NCBI RefSeq assembly: GCF_965227735.1
Contig: NZ_OZ245776.1
Coordinates: forward strand, 1,302,001-1,366,000
DNA length: 64,000 bases
DNA from: Larkinella sp965227735
GTDB taxonomy: Bacteria; Bacteroidota; Bacteroidia; Cytophagales; Spirosomataceae
Reading direction: 5' to 3'
Shown: piece by piece, positions 1 to 9,559 of the stretch
Layout of the letters: every line of letters begins with the position of its first letter
Numbering within the stretch: position 1 is the first letter of the stretch
Program-made: the position numbers and the translations under genes
Notes under the pieces: model-generated
The model's database searches: none
The model's input: the letters and a program-made list of their open reading frames with translations, nothing else
What the model was told of the DNA's origin: nothing

Positions 1-132
1 CTGCTCCCCGCTCCCGGTGGCATTGGCGAACAACGGGCCAAAGGAAAAGACAGCGAATCATCCCTGAGCCGCTCGGTTTTCACGACCCCGACCGACGACG
101 CTGCGGAAGCAAACAATCAATATACCTGGTAA
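1..132 (+). CDS. C-terminal end of an unidentified protein (5' partial)
   Basis: The first reading frame is open from base 1 to a TAA at 130-132 and encodes 43 residues ending in NNQYTW. Codon choice, with many third-position G or C, resembles the confirmed genes of the window, so I read it as the tail of a gene that begins upstream. The peptide is polar and rich in Asp, Thr and Ser, without a recognisable domain. A palindromic repeat begins a few bases after the stop and may act as its transcription terminator. The stretch is short, so a chance open frame cannot be excluded. Confidence 0.4.
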   Translation: MLPAPGGIGEQRAKGKDSESSLSRSVFTTPTDDAAEANNQYTW

Positions 133-136
133 CTTC

Positions 137-223
137 TTTCGGCCATGACTTCAGGAATGCTTTGTCTTTGTTCAACTTACCGATAAGTTGCTGACAAAAG
201 CATTCCTGAAGTCGTGGCCGAAA
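137..223. repeat. Long near-perfect hairpin with nested inner stem
   Basis: The segment 137-166 is the reverse complement of 193-222 apart from one mismatch and one extra base, giving a stem of about 30 bp. A second stem lies inside the loop: CAACTTA (173-179) pairs with TAAGTTG (184-190). It could be a REP-type element or a strong terminator for the gene ending at 132. No T-run follows the stem. Confidence 0.75.
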
Positions 224-243
224 AAGTCATGTTCTCCTGATGA

Positions 244-315
244 GAACGCAGATGGAGCGGATTGAACTGATTAGCGCAGATTAAAATCCGTTTTTGATCC
301 GTTCAATCCGCGTTC
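244..315. repeat. Imperfect inverted repeat (GAACGC/GCGTTC type)
   Basis: The 15 bases 257-271 pair with 297-311 with one mismatch around a loop of about 25 bases, and GAACGC/GCGTTC words lie at the outer ends. It directly follows the larger hairpin and reads as a second, unrelated palindromic intergenic element. It lies downstream of the convergent small lipoprotein gene and could also end that transcript. Confidence 0.5.
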
Positions 316-351
316 CTATCCAAAACTGGAAACCGCTTTGCAGCCAGTTTC

Positions 352-585
352 TTATTTTTGCTTCGGATCTTTTTTCAGTTCCCGGTAATCCTGACGGGCC
401 GAATCCAGTTCAGCCTGTTCTTCCTGAACATCGCTGCTGTCTCCTTCCTGCTGAGCCTCAATCACATCTTTGTATTCGTCACCGACTTTCTCGGCTTTAT
501 TTTCGGTTTTGGAGTCACACGCCAACTGCGTGGTGGCCGTGAGCAGGGCCAGCGAAAGCCCCCAGATCCATGATTTAGTTTTCAT
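352..585 (-). CDS. Small putative lipoprotein
   Basis: This 77-residue protein has an N-terminal basic and hydrophobic leader followed by Cys23 in the context QLAC. That fits a lipoprotein signal loosely, since the -3 residue is Gln rather than Leu. The mature part is very hydrophilic and rich in Glu, Asp, Lys and Gln, and looks helical. No family is recognised. It stands alone between a palindromic repeat and a 440-bp gene-free stretch. A small periplasm-facing lipoprotein is the best reading; the function is unknown. The clear signal and the coding-like codon use are the reasons for accepting it over the overlapping frames on the other strand. Confidence 0.62.
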   Translation of the reverse strand: MKTKSWIWGLSLALLTATTQLACDSKTENKAEKVGDEYKDVIEAQQEGDSSDVQEEQAELDSARQDYRELKKDPKQK

Positions 586-1027
586 ACGTTAAAGATTGTT
601 CTTTCGAAAAGAACCGCTTGCGGGTTGGTTTGTTCGAAAAAATCCGCCGATGGTATCGCACCCTTGTCGCAGCGTTGTGATTTTCAGGCCATCGACCGGT
701 TGGCTCGGCATCGAGTGATAACGATTGGTCTTTCATCGATTCAGGCAAAACCTGCGTAGGTAAAGCAAATGCGTTCGAAGGATACGGCTTAAAAAGCCAT
801 GTTACCATTTATCTTAAACAGACACAAAGATGCGGTTAAAAAGTTGGAGAAATGGTCCGAAAAACTTATCATTGAAACACTATTCTACGCTTTTTATCCA
901 GAATTGATAAGCCAATCGTTTGATCGTCAAGCGAAATCCTGCCTTTTTTATCCCGGTATTGCCGCGGATGCAAACCTAAAAATTACGATTTCTCTGAGCC
1001 CTATTTTGAAATGTAACCCGTTTGAAA
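586..1027. other. Gene-free stretch upstream of the two-component genes
   Basis: I see no convincing gene here. Short open frames exist on both strands but have no family resemblance, no signal and poor codon use. The segment is AT-richer towards 850-1020 and probably carries the promoter of the response-regulator operon, although no clean TAnnTTTG element was found. Confidence 0.5.
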
Positions 1028-1768
1028 ATGCCGATTCACGTATTGGTCATCGAAGATGAAGCACAAATCCGGAAAAATTTACAGGAAATGCTGGTCATGC
1101 GGGGCTATGAAGTGACTGCCGCTGCCAACGGCCAGGGAGGCATCGCCGAGGCCATTTTGCAGCCCCCGGATGTAATTCTGTGCGATATTATGATGCCAAA
1201 ACTGGATGGCTATAAGGTGCTGGAATCGATCCGTACCAACCCGACCTTAGCCCATGTTCCGTTTATTTTCCTGACGGCAAAAGCCGATATGGCTGACCTG
1301 CGCCGGGGCATGACGCTGGGCGCGGATGACTACCTTGCCAAACCTTTTGGCATGAAAGAACTGGTGGCCGCCATCGAGAGCCGGCTCAAACGGCAGCAAC
1401 AGAACCAAAAAGCTCCCCCGCCGACTCTATTTATGAAAACCATTCATGGGCACGATGAGCGGGGCCACATGGTGCTCCAAACGGAGGACTGTCTGTATTT
1501 TTTCATCCGGAACAAAAAGAATTTTGTACGACACCTGCTGGGCACGTTCCAAATTCATGTCCCTTTTGAGAAGCTAGCGATCGAACTGGACCCGAACCTT
1601 TTTTTCAGGGCCAATCGAAACAGCATTATTCATCGGAAAACCGTCCAGAAATACGCGTATTGGGAAAATGGTAAATACTGTCTGTTTTTGCAGATCGATG
1701 GCCAAAACCAGGAAGCCATTCTGCCCAGAGCGCGGTATAATTCGTTTAAAAAGTGGCTGGCCGAATAG
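1028..1768 (+). CDS. LytTR-family response regulator
   Basis: The 246-residue protein is a two-component response regulator. Residues about 3-120 form a receiver domain with the acidic pocket around Glu9-Asp10, the phospho-acceptor Asp53 in LCDIMMPKLDGY, Thr83 and Lys105. Residues about 140-246 form a LytTR DNA-binding domain (FFRANRNSIIHRKTVQKY). I chose the ATG at 1028; a TTG two codons upstream is possible. The stop is followed after only 30 bases by a large sensor kinase in the same direction, so the two form an operon and probably a cognate pair. LytTR regulators usually bind pairs of direct repeats at target promoters. The signal and regulon are unknown. Confidence 0.92.
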   Translation: MPIHVLVIEDEAQIRKNLQEMLVMRGYEVTAAANGQGGIAEAILQPPDVILCDIMMPKLDGYKVLESIRTNPTLAHVPFIFLTAKADMADLRRGMTLGADDYLAKPFGMKELVAAIESRLKRQQQNQKAPPPTLFMKTIHGHDERGHMVLQTEDCLYFFIRNKKNFVRHLLGTFQIHVPFEKLAIELDPNLFFRANRNSIIHRKTVQKYAYWENGKYCLFLQIDGQNQEAILPRARYNSFKKWLAE

Positions 1769-1798
1769 CCTGCCCGCCCCTCCTAAACCCGGTCTGAT

Positions 1799-4700
1799 GT
1801 GGAAAAGCTTTTACAATACTGGTTCAATCGTTCGCAGCAGGGCGTGGCTATTCTGGAGCCGATTCGCAACGAACAGCGAACCATCACTGATTTTCGTTGT
1901 CGCCTGGTCAATACCGCTTTCGCCCAGATAGCCAGGCTATCGGTCGAGGAAATAACCGGAAAAACCGTCAGCAGGTGCTGGCCAACGGCCGATGCCACCC
2001 GGCGGCTGGAGCGAATGGTATCGTTTCTGCAGTTGGGGCATCCTCAGCAACTCGATGAACACTATCAAAATACAAATCTGAACGTTTGGGTCCACATCAC
2101 CCTCACGCCCATTGAAGACCAGTTTCTCGCTGAAGTTCAAGATATTACGGAACAAAAAACCGCCGAGTTGGAGCTCCAGCGACGGCTGTCTATGGAATCC
2201 ATCATTTCGGCTATTTCGAGTCAGTTCATCACCCTCGACGGTTTTGAACTCGATGCCTGCATCACCGACGCGCTGGAACAGATCAGTCGATTTAACGGGG
2301 CCGACCGGGCCGCAATTTTCCGGTATTCAGACGATCAGCAGCGGGGGAGTTGTTCGCACGAATGGTGTGGTCCGGGCATTACGTCCAGCAGCCACCGATT
2401 TCAAAATTTGCCGCGAGCCGTTTTCGCATGGCTCTACGACCGGTTGGAAAACCGGCACGTAATCCAGTTGACCACCGACAAACTGCCTCCCGAGGCAGCA
2501 GAAGAAAAAGCCATTTTCGATTCCGTTGCCATTCGGTCGATGATTGCAGTCCCCTTGGTTCTGGATGATAAAACACAGGGTTTCATTGGTTTTTACGCCA
2601 TTGATCAACCCAAAGCCTGGGACGAAAACGACATCCATTTGCTCCAGACTTTCAGTACCCTCGTCGTAAATGCCCAGCACCGTCAGCACCAGGAGTCGGC
2701 CATTCGCCGGGCGAATCAGCGGCTGCAGGGCCTTCATACGATCGACCAGGCGCTTCTGAGCCACCAACCGATCGAACAGTCACCCCTGCTGAACGCTCTG
2801 CATCACATCAACGCACTCGTCCCCTGTGAACGGCTAACCATTTTTCGTTTCCATGAAACCTCGGGCCTGGCCGTAGCCGAATACCGGCTGGCCGAGGGCG
2901 TGCTGGAAGTAAACCCTGGTCTGGCTTTTTCAAGCCATTTTATCATGGATATGCTCCGGCAGTCGAGCCACGTTCAGTATCTTCCCAATCTGCAACCTGA
3001 CGATGACGGCTTTCCGCCGGGACTTGACCTGTACGAACGGGGTTTCCGCTCGCTGGTAATCCTTCCGCTCTACCGCCGTCAGGTATGCATCGGCGCGTTC
3101 ACCCTCGTATCGACGGTTCCTCATTTTTTCACGGAAGAACACCTGCAGATTGCCCAGGAAGTAGCGAGCCAGTTGGCATTTGTGTTGAATCAGCAACTGG
3201 CTGATACAGAACTGAAAAAACAGAACGAACACCTCGAACAGCGGGTGGAAGAACGTACCCGGGAAATCGGGCAGTTGTCGGCCCTGCACCAGGCGGTGCT
3301 CCAACACGCCGGTCAGGCCATCGTCTCGACCGACATCAGCGGGGTTGTTCAGACGGCGAACCAGGCAGCCGAAAAATTACTGGGCTATCAAAACTATGAA
3401 CTCATTGGCCGGGTTCCGAAGATCTACCCCGGCCCGCCCGACAATCCCCTCCCCTTTATTACCTACGAGTTGAAAGACGCGGACAGTACCCCGGCCGATC
3501 TCTTTCAGGTGGCGCTAAAGAACAAGGACTATTCCTACCAGGAATGCATTGCCGTCGGAAAAGATGGCCGACAGGTACCGGTTCTGCTCGTCACCACTAC
3601 TTTAAAAGAGCAGGATGGTACGGTAGTGGGCTACGTGGGCATCTGCACCGACATTTCAGCGCTAAAAGCCGCCGAAACCCAGTTACGAAGCCTCAACCAA
3701 CGGCTCCAGTTGGCGACGCAGGCCGCAGGCCAGGGAATCTGGGAGGACGATCTGGTTAATAACCGCCTGATCTGGGATGATCACCTCTGGACGATTTTTG
3801 GAATGAAACCAGGCCGGACCGACTGGACTTTTCAGAAATTCATTCAGATGGTTCATCCGGACGATCTGCCTGCTTTTCTGGAAGGAACCCGGCACGGAAA
3901 ACACCAGAATACCCGGGACGATCGTTTTTCGAACGTTTGCCGGATTATAAAACCGGATGGGACCATCATGTATCTGGAACAGGACGGGCTGGTGGTCCGG
4001 GATCACCAGGGCCATCCGGTCCGGGCCATCGGCATCGCCTGGGATGTTACGGAGCGAAAACTGGCCGAAGAAGCCCTTCGGGAAAGTGAACAGCGGTTTC
4101 GGGAAATTGCCGAAAATGTCGACGAAGTTTTCTGGATTCATTCCGTCGAACCGTTCCAATTGCTGTACATCAATCCGGCGTATGAACGTGTATTTGGCAG
4201 TTCATCGCCCCACACCGCTTCGTTTCTGAATACCATTCTGGAAGAAGACCGGGGGCTGGTCAAAGCCGAATTTAAAAAATACCGGCAGGGCCAGGAAGTA
4301 ACGCTCCAGTGTCGGGTGCTGGATACCCACCAGGAAATCCGCTGGCTTCACGTTCGGACCTTCGTTATGAAAGACAACCGGGGCATTCCGGTACGCTACA
4401 TTGGCATCGTCAATGACATCTCCAGCCAGAAAGAAAAAGAGATCGTGCTGCTGAAATCCCTGGAACGGGAGCAGGAACTGAATCAACTCAAATCGCAGTT
4501 TGTCAGCACGGCCTCGCATGAATTTCGAACGCCCCTGACGACCATTCAATCCAGCGTCGATCTGGTTCGGCTTTACCTGGACAGTCCGGCAACCACCGCT
4601 CAACCCACCATCCGGAAGTATTTGAGGGTGATCGAAAAAGAGGTCGAACGTGTGAGTGAACTGCTCAGCGATCTGCTGACCATCGGTACCATCGAGGCTG

Positions 4701-5233
4701 GAAAAGTCAGTTTCAAGCCCCGGTGGGTCGATGTCACCGCGGTTTGTATGGACATCATTGCCACCCATTTTCGGCAGCGAAGCGATGAGCGGGCCGTCCA
4801 GGTGCTGATCGAGGGAACCCCTTATCCGGCGTATCTGGACGAAAAACTGATGAACCATGTGATTGTCAATCTGCTGTCGAATGCCTTTAAATTTTCCAAA
4901 GACGATCCGCAACTGCGCATTCAATTCAGAAAAGACAGCCTGATTTTGCAGGTAATCGACCGCGGCATCGGCATACCGGCCAAAGATCTGTCGATGCTTT
5001 TCCAGGGCTTCTTCCGGGCCAGCAACACCGCCGGCATTCAGGGAACCGGTCTGGGCCTGGTCATCACCCGCCAGTTTGTGGAAATACACGGGGGACATCT
5101 GGACATTCAGAGCGAGGAAAACAAGGGAACAAGCGTTACGGTCACCCTGACAAAGGCGCTGAGTGACCTCTCGGCGTCGGCCAGTCTCCCGAAAGTCGCA
5201 GAAGCGGCTTCGATCAGCGACTCAGCCTTTTAA
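1799..5233 (+). CDS. Multi-PAS/GAF sensor histidine kinase
   Basis: The 1144-residue cytoplasmic-looking kinase starts at a GTG and has no obvious signal peptide or membrane segment. The domain order is PAS (about 10-125), two GAF domains (about 130-290 and 305-470), a coiled coil (about 470-500), three further PAS/PAC units (about 500-630, 635-760, 770-885), HisKA with the phospho-acceptor His907 in ASHEFRTPLTT, and a HATPase with N box NLLSNAFKF near 1024, G1 DRGIGIP near 1054 and G2 GTGLGLV near 1083. All catalytic boxes look intact. PAS and GAF modules bind small ligands or cofactors, so it should integrate soluble signals. It is the likely partner of the LytTR regulator just upstream; it lacks its own receiver domain. 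Confidence 0.92.
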   Translation: MEKLLQYWFNRSQQGVAILEPIRNEQRTITDFRCRLVNTAFAQIARLSVEEITGKTVSRCWPTADATRRLERMVSFLQLGHPQQLDEHYQNTNLNVWVHITLTPIEDQFLAEVQDITEQKTAELELQRRLSMESIISAISSQFITLDGFELDACITDALEQISRFNGADRAAIFRYSDDQQRGSCSHEWCGPGITSSSHRFQNLPRAVFAWLYDRLENRHVIQLTTDKLPPEAAEEKAIFDSVAIRSMIAVPLVLDDKTQGFIGFYAIDQPKAWDENDIHLLQTFSTLVVNAQHRQHQESAIRRANQRLQGLHTIDQALLSHQPIEQSPLLNALHHINALVPCERLTIFRFHETSGLAVAEYRLAEGVLEVNPGLAFSSHFIMDMLRQSSHVQYLPNLQPDDDGFPPGLDLYERGFRSLVILPLYRRQVCIGAFTLVSTVPHFFTEEHLQIAQEVASQLAFVLNQQLADTELKKQNEHLEQRVEERTREIGQLSALHQAVLQHAGQAIVSTDISGVVQTANQAAEKLLGYQNYELIGRVPKIYPGPPDNPLPFITYELKDADSTPADLFQVALKNKDYSYQECIAVGKDGRQVPVLLVTTTLKEQDGTVVGYVGICTDISALKAAETQLRSLNQRLQLATQAAGQGIWEDDLVNNRLIWDDHLWTIFGMKPGRTDWTFQKFIQMVHPDDLPAFLEGTRHGKHQNTRDDRFSNVCRIIKPDGTIMYLEQDGLVVRDHQGHPVRAIGIAWDVTERKLAEEALRESEQRFREIAENVDEVFWIHSVEPFQLLYINPAYERVFGSSSPHTASFLNTILEEDRGLVKAEFKKYRQGQEVTLQCRVLDTHQEIRWLHVRTFVMKDNRGIPVRYIGIVNDISSQKEKEIVLLKSLEREQELNQLKSQFVSTASHEFRTPLTTIQSSVDLVRLYLDSPATTAQPTIRKYLRVIEKEVERVSELLSDLLTIGTIEAGKVSFKPRWVDVTAVCMDIIATHFRQRSDERAVQVLIEGTPYPAYLDEKLMNHVIVNLLSNAFKFSKDDPQLRIQFRKDSLILQVIDRGIGIPAKDLSMLFQGFFRASNTAGIQGTGLGLVITRQFVEIHGGHLDIQSEENKGTSVTVTLTKALSDLSASASLPKVAEAASISDSAF

Positions 5234-5325
5234 CTGTAGATTTCCATCCCTTCCTTTCCGGGGCGCACGACATAAACCCGCTCCATAAAATTCATCGTTT
5301 GCGGAAGTTTTCAAAAGTTTACTCG

Positions 5326-5333
5326 TACCTTTG
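5326..5333 (+). promoter_or_regulatory. Candidate -7 promoter element (TACCTTTG)
   Basis: TACCTTTG matches the Bacteroidota housekeeping -7 consensus TAnnTTTG. It lies about 100 bases before the Hsp70-like gene. No clear -33 TTG is seen at the usual distance, so this is a moderate call. Confidence 0.4.
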
Positions 5334-5432
5334 CGCCCCTTTATCCAATCACAGCCGTGCTTTCCTGCTTCGGTCAGGCTTTTTCCTGACGGTGACAGGC
5401 TTTTGCACGCTACATTTTGAGCTAAAACCGGG

Positions 5433-6719
5433 ATGACAACACTCTCTTGCGGAATCGACTTTGGTACGTCTAACTCCAGCATTGCCCTTGCCAACGACGG
5501 CGAAATCAGCCTTGTACCGGTTGAACAGACGCACGTAACCATTCCGAGTGCGATCTTCTTCCAACGCGCCGACAACAAGGCGTTTTATGGCCGAACCGCC
5601 GTCAACCTGTTTTTCGACCGCCAGCAGGGCCGCTTCATGCGGAGTCTGAAGCGGGTTTTGGGAACACCCCTGATGAAACACGGCACCGTAGTGAACGGCA
5701 CCACCATGAATTTTTCCAGCATCATCGCATCTTTTCTGAAAAAGATGAAGGAAAAAGCGGATGCCGTGGCGGGTCAGGAAATTGAAAATGTGGTGATGGG
5801 CCGACCCGTTCATTTCGTCGATCATTCGCCCGAATCGGATGCCCAGGCACAGGCCGAACTGAGAGAAATTGCGTTGCGGATTGGCTTCAAAACCGTCGAA
5901 TTCCAGTTTGAACCCATCGCAGCGGCCTTTGCCCATGAAGCCCGGCTGACCGGCGAAAAGCTGGCGATTGTGGCCGATCTGGGCGGTGGAACTTCCGATT
6001 TTACCGTGATCCGGTTATCCGGTCAGTCCGTCCGGAAAACGGATCGGTCGTCGGACATTTTAGCCAATACCGGGGTGCGGGTCGGGGGCAACGACTTCGA
6101 CAAAGACCTCAGCCTGGCTGCCATCATGCCCGAACTGGGCTACCGGAGCCGGTATGGCGATAAACAACTGGAAGTTCCGCTAAAACCGTTTCACGATCTG
6201 GCCGAATGGAGCAAGGTCAACTTTCTTTACACCCCCAAACTCATCATGCAAACCCGGCAGTTGCTGTTCCAGTCGCACGACAAAAAACGGTATAAGCGCC
6301 TGCTGAGTGTTCTCGAAAACGAAACCGGTCACGCCGTTCTGGCGGCTACCGAAGGTGCTAAAATTGCCCTGACGGACCAGGATGCGCACGACACGCCCTT
6401 CGATTTTGTGGAAACCGACTTTGTGATTCCGATCCAGCGGACGCTGTTTGAAACGGCCATTTTCGGCGAAGTTGAAAAAATTGTGGTTTCGGCCAGGGAA
6501 TGTTTGCAGAACGCCGGGGTGCGGCAACAGGACATCGACCTGGTTATTCTGACCGGCGGCTCCACCGAAGTACCGCTGATTCAGGCCGAATTCAAGCGGC
6601 TTTTTCCGAACGCAGCCATCGCCGACGAAAACAAGCTCTCCAGCGTTGGCCTGGGGCTGGCCTACGACAGCCAGAGCAAATTCGGACGGAATTCGGCCCG
6701 CCCGATCGCATCGGTCTAA
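5433..6719 (+). CDS. Hsp70-family ATPase, YegD-like
   Basis: The 428-residue protein contains the Hsp70/actin-fold nucleotide-binding domain: phosphate-1 loop GIDFGTSNSS at 7-16, phosphate-2 loop ADLGGGTSD near 181, and adenosine motif LTGGSTEVP near 373. It ends about where the nucleotide-binding domain ends, so the substrate-binding domain of DnaK is absent. That layout is typical of the YegD group of Hsp70-like proteins, whose role is poorly defined. There is no signal peptide, so it should act in the cytoplasm as an ATP-driven conformational factor. It appears monocistronic, with a candidate promoter about 100 bases upstream and a weak GC-rich stem after the stop. Confidence 0.9.
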   Translation: MTTLSCGIDFGTSNSSIALANDGEISLVPVEQTHVTIPSAIFFQRADNKAFYGRTAVNLFFDRQQGRFMRSLKRVLGTPLMKHGTVVNGTTMNFSSIIASFLKKMKEKADAVAGQEIENVVMGRPVHFVDHSPESDAQAQAELREIALRIGFKTVEFQFEPIAAAFAHEARLTGEKLAIVADLGGGTSDFTVIRLSGQSVRKTDRSSDILANTGVRVGGNDFDKDLSLAAIMPELGYRSRYGDKQLEVPLKPFHDLAEWSKVNFLYTPKLIMQTRQLLFQSHDKKRYKRLLSVLENETGHAVLAATEGAKIALTDQDAHDTPFDFVETDFVIPIQRTLFETAIFGEVEKIVVSARECLQNAGVRQQDIDLVILTGGSTEVPLIQAEFKRLFPNAAIADENKLSSVGLGLAYDSQSKFGRNSARPIASV

Positions 6720-6873
6720 CCCGCTGAGTTACGTTAAACCGGAGTAGACATTCCCTTTGAACAAGCCCCGGTTTTTATCGAACGGTCAATAGTAGCACCT
6801 ACATTATCAGGTATTTATCAAAAAAAGGTGGAATTTTAAGGTGTATATCCTCACCCGTTCAACCTTCGCTTTG

Positions 6874-9516
6874 ATGAAAACTTTGCTACGCATTTTCCGA
6901 CCGAATCAGGGTCAATGGCTGCTGCAGGTTTGCCTGTTCCTGACCAGCCTGACGGTTTACAGCCAGGAGATTTATTACGTTACGCCGGGCGGTGGAGCCG
7001 TTACCAAAGACGGTTCTTCATGGGCCAACGCCTTCGACGGCACCCAACTCCAGACCGCCATCGAAGCCGCCAGCACTTATTCACAGTCCAACGGCAATGT
7101 GGACGTTCAGGTCTGGGTGGCCGCCGGTCTCTATAAACCTACCGGCTCTGCCGACCGCACCATCAGTTTTTCCATGCGAAACCACGTCGCGGTGTATGGC
7201 GGTTTTGAGGGCGACGAAACGCTGTTGAGCGAACGCCTTCCCCTCAGTTTGTCCACCCCTTCCAGCACCACCCTCAGCGGTGAAATCGGGGGTGCCGGTA
7301 ACACCGACAATTCCTACCACGTCGTCAGCAATCTGTCCGGATCGCTAACCACCAGCGCCGTACTCGACGGTTTTGTGATTACAGCAGGCAATGCCGATCA
7401 TGCCGTCGAGGACGTTCATAGGGGTGGCGGAGGAATGACCAATCTCAACGACAGTCCCACGGTTCGTCACTGTTTCTTTGTTGAAAATACCGCCAAATCG
7501 GGCGGAGCGGTGCACAATCTGGCCAATTCGGGCGGCATCTGCAGTCCGGAATTCATCGACTGCCATTTTATGAGCAATATGGCAGGCATCTCGGACGGGC
7601 CGGGTGGGGCGATGTATAACTATGCCGACCTGGGCAGTCAATGCCGTCCCAAGCTGACCCACTGCAGTTTTACCCTGAATACCGCCGGAAACGGTGGGAG
7701 CCTTTTTAATGGAACCAACGCCGGAGGCACCTGTAGCCCGGTGATCACCCGGTGTCAATTTACCAGCAACACCTCCACCGGTAACAGTGGTGTACTGGCC
7801 AACGATGGCGGCAGCCCGACCGTAACGAATTGCAGCTTTGCTGACAATTCGGCATCACGCGGAGGCATATCCGTGAATTATTCGATTCAGCTTTTCACCA
7901 ATTGTAGCTTTTCGGGCAACTCGGCAACCCTGGGCGGAGGAATCGCGTACCAAACCGGCGGTGGTACCACCTTTAAAAACTGCATCATCTGGAACAATGG
8001 AAATTCTCAAACCTTCTTTAATTCAAACGGTTCCACCATCACCGGTACCTACAGCCTGTTCGATACGGAAGTAACGGGTTACGGCGGAGCCAACAACCTG
8101 ACCACCGCAGTCCTGCCTTTCGTCAGCGAAACCGACCTGCAACTCGCGCCCGGCTCGCCCGCCATCAACGCCGGAGATCCCACCAGCACCACCACAACCA
8201 GTGGCACCACGGACCTGGCTGGCAACGCCCGTTTCTTCAACGACGGCCGCATCGACATCGGCGCTTTTGAATTTCAGGGAGAATTGCCGACGCCGGTGAG
8301 CGGCAGTTTCGACGGTTATATTTACGGAGCCGATTGCGAGAGCTTCCGGGGCTGGGCCTGGAATCGTGACAAGATCAATACCGTCGTTTCTGTCGACATC
8401 CTGGATGGTGATGCCGTGATTGCCACACTGCCCGCAGGCGATTTTCGTCCGGATCTGCTCGACGCGGGCAAAGGCAATGGCCAGCACGCTTTTCGGTATG
8501 TCCTCCCCGAATCGCTCAAAGACAACCTGCCCCACCTCCTGTCGGCCCGGGTGACGGGCAGCGGTTTTATCCTCAAAAATTCGCCCAAGGCACTCATCTG
8601 CCAGAACAGTACGGAGCCAGTGGGCAACCAGCCCCCCGTCCCTCCCTCGCCCACGGCGCTGATTACACCCCTGACGGCGCAGGTGGATGTGCCCTTCTCG
8701 GCCACCCTGGTCGCCTTCACCGACCCCGAAGGCAGCACCCTGACGTATGCCCTTAGCGGTTTACCGGCGGGTCTGAGCCTGGGTTCGGCAAACCGGGTCA
8801 TCAGCGGAACACCCACCGAACCGGGGAGTTTCCTGCTGACGTATTCGGCTACGGATGAGCCCGGTTCAACCAACAGCGTGAGCTTTGTTTTAACCGTCAA
8901 CCCCGCGTCAACCACCACCGTCACCGGTAGTTTCGACGGCTACCTGGACAAAGTCGAATGCGGTACGATCCGGGGCTGGGTGTGGGATCGCAATAAACCC
9001 AACACGCCGGTGACGGTGGAATTCTACACCGACGACGCAGTTTGGGGCAGCACCGTCGCCAACATCTACCGGGATGATTTGAAGAATGCCGGGAAAGGCA
9101 ACGGGGCGCATGCCTACCGGTTTGAGGTTCCGGTCGTGCTGAAAGGAACCGGCCCGCATCTGATCTCGGCGCGGGTACAGGGCAGCACGTTTGTCTTGAA
9201 AGACTCTGGTAAACTCCTGAACTGCCCCCTGCCCGTCCGGAAAGGTGACGAACAAACCGAAAAGCTGGACATGATGGTTTTAGGCAATCCGGTTTCCGGC
9301 CCGACGCTCGGGGTGGAAGTCCGTGGGGCAGAGGGACGCCCCCTGCGGTTGCAACTGACGGATGCGAACGGGCGGATGGTGGCCGATTGGGCGGTAGAAG
9401 CAGCCGCTAACGTCGAACAAAAAACGATGTTCCTCGGTCATCAACCTGCCGGACTGCTGTTTCTGCGGGCCACCAGCGGGTCACGAACGGCAACGCTGAA
9501 AGTACTCAAACCGTAG
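6874..9516 (+). CDS. Secreted right-handed beta-helix protein with T9SS sorting tail
   Basis: The 880-residue protein starts best at the ATG at 6874, which opens a signal peptide ending near VYSQE; a GTG 33 bases upstream is the alternative. Residues about 20-470 carry GGA-rich and NCSF-type repeats with regularly spaced Cys, as in pectate-lyase-like or polymorphic-outer-membrane-type beta-helices. A roughly 100-residue domain beginning SFDGY and containing RGWxWxRxK occurs twice (about 479-580 and 682-785), separated by an Ig-like putative-cell-wall domain with GLPAGL. The last 80 residues (NPVSGP...GRMV...LKVLKP) resemble a type IX secretion sorting domain. It is likely surface-attached or secreted, possibly binding or cutting polysaccharide. 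No catalytic motif is identified. Confidence 0.82.
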   Translation: MKTLLRIFRPNQGQWLLQVCLFLTSLTVYSQEIYYVTPGGGAVTKDGSSWANAFDGTQLQTAIEAASTYSQSNGNVDVQVWVAAGLYKPTGSADRTISFSMRNHVAVYGGFEGDETLLSERLPLSLSTPSSTTLSGEIGGAGNTDNSYHVVSNLSGSLTTSAVLDGFVITAGNADHAVEDVHRGGGGMTNLNDSPTVRHCFFVENTAKSGGAVHNLANSGGICSPEFIDCHFMSNMAGISDGPGGAMYNYADLGSQCRPKLTHCSFTLNTAGNGGSLFNGTNAGGTCSPVITRCQFTSNTSTGNSGVLANDGGSPTVTNCSFADNSASRGGISVNYSIQLFTNCSFSGNSATLGGGIAYQTGGGTTFKNCIIWNNGNSQTFFNSNGSTITGTYSLFDTEVTGYGGANNLTTAVLPFVSETDLQLAPGSPAINAGDPTSTTTTSGTTDLAGNARFFNDGRIDIGAFEFQGELPTPVSGSFDGYIYGADCESFRGWAWNRDKINTVVSVDILDGDAVIATLPAGDFRPDLLDAGKGNGQHAFRYVLPESLKDNLPHLLSARVTGSGFILKNSPKALICQNSTEPVGNQPPVPPSPTALITPLTAQVDVPFSATLVAFTDPEGSTLTYALSGLPAGLSLGSANRVISGTPTEPGSFLLTYSATDEPGSTNSVSFVLTVNPASTTTVTGSFDGYLDKVECGTIRGWVWDRNKPNTPVTVEFYTDDAVWGSTVANIYRDDLKNAGKGNGAHAYRFEVPVVLKGTGPHLISARVQGSTFVLKDSGKLLNCPLPVRKGDEQTEKLDMMVLGNPVSGPTLGVEVRGAEGRPLRLQLTDANGRMVADWAVEAAANVEQKTMFLGHQPAGLLFLRATSGSRTATLKVLKP

Positions 9517-9530
9517 ATTGATCCGGTCGG

Positions 9531-9559
9531 GGCGGTTTTCGTGTGGGTCGAAAACCGCC
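9531..9559. terminator. Bidirectional hairpin between convergent genes
   Basis: GGCGGTTTTCG (9531-9541) pairs perfectly with CGAAAACCGCC (9549-9559) around a 7-base loop. It sits exactly between the stop of the beta-helix gene and the stop of the convergent HxlR gene, where it can end both transcripts. Confidence 0.75.

Noticed and set aside
799..1059. Possible 86-codon gene before the response regulator
   Set aside because: It overlaps the regulator start, has no family resemblance and AT-rich random composition.
4202..5098. 298-codon open frame opposite the kinase core
   Set aside because: The HisKA and HATPase motifs on the plus strand account for the segment.
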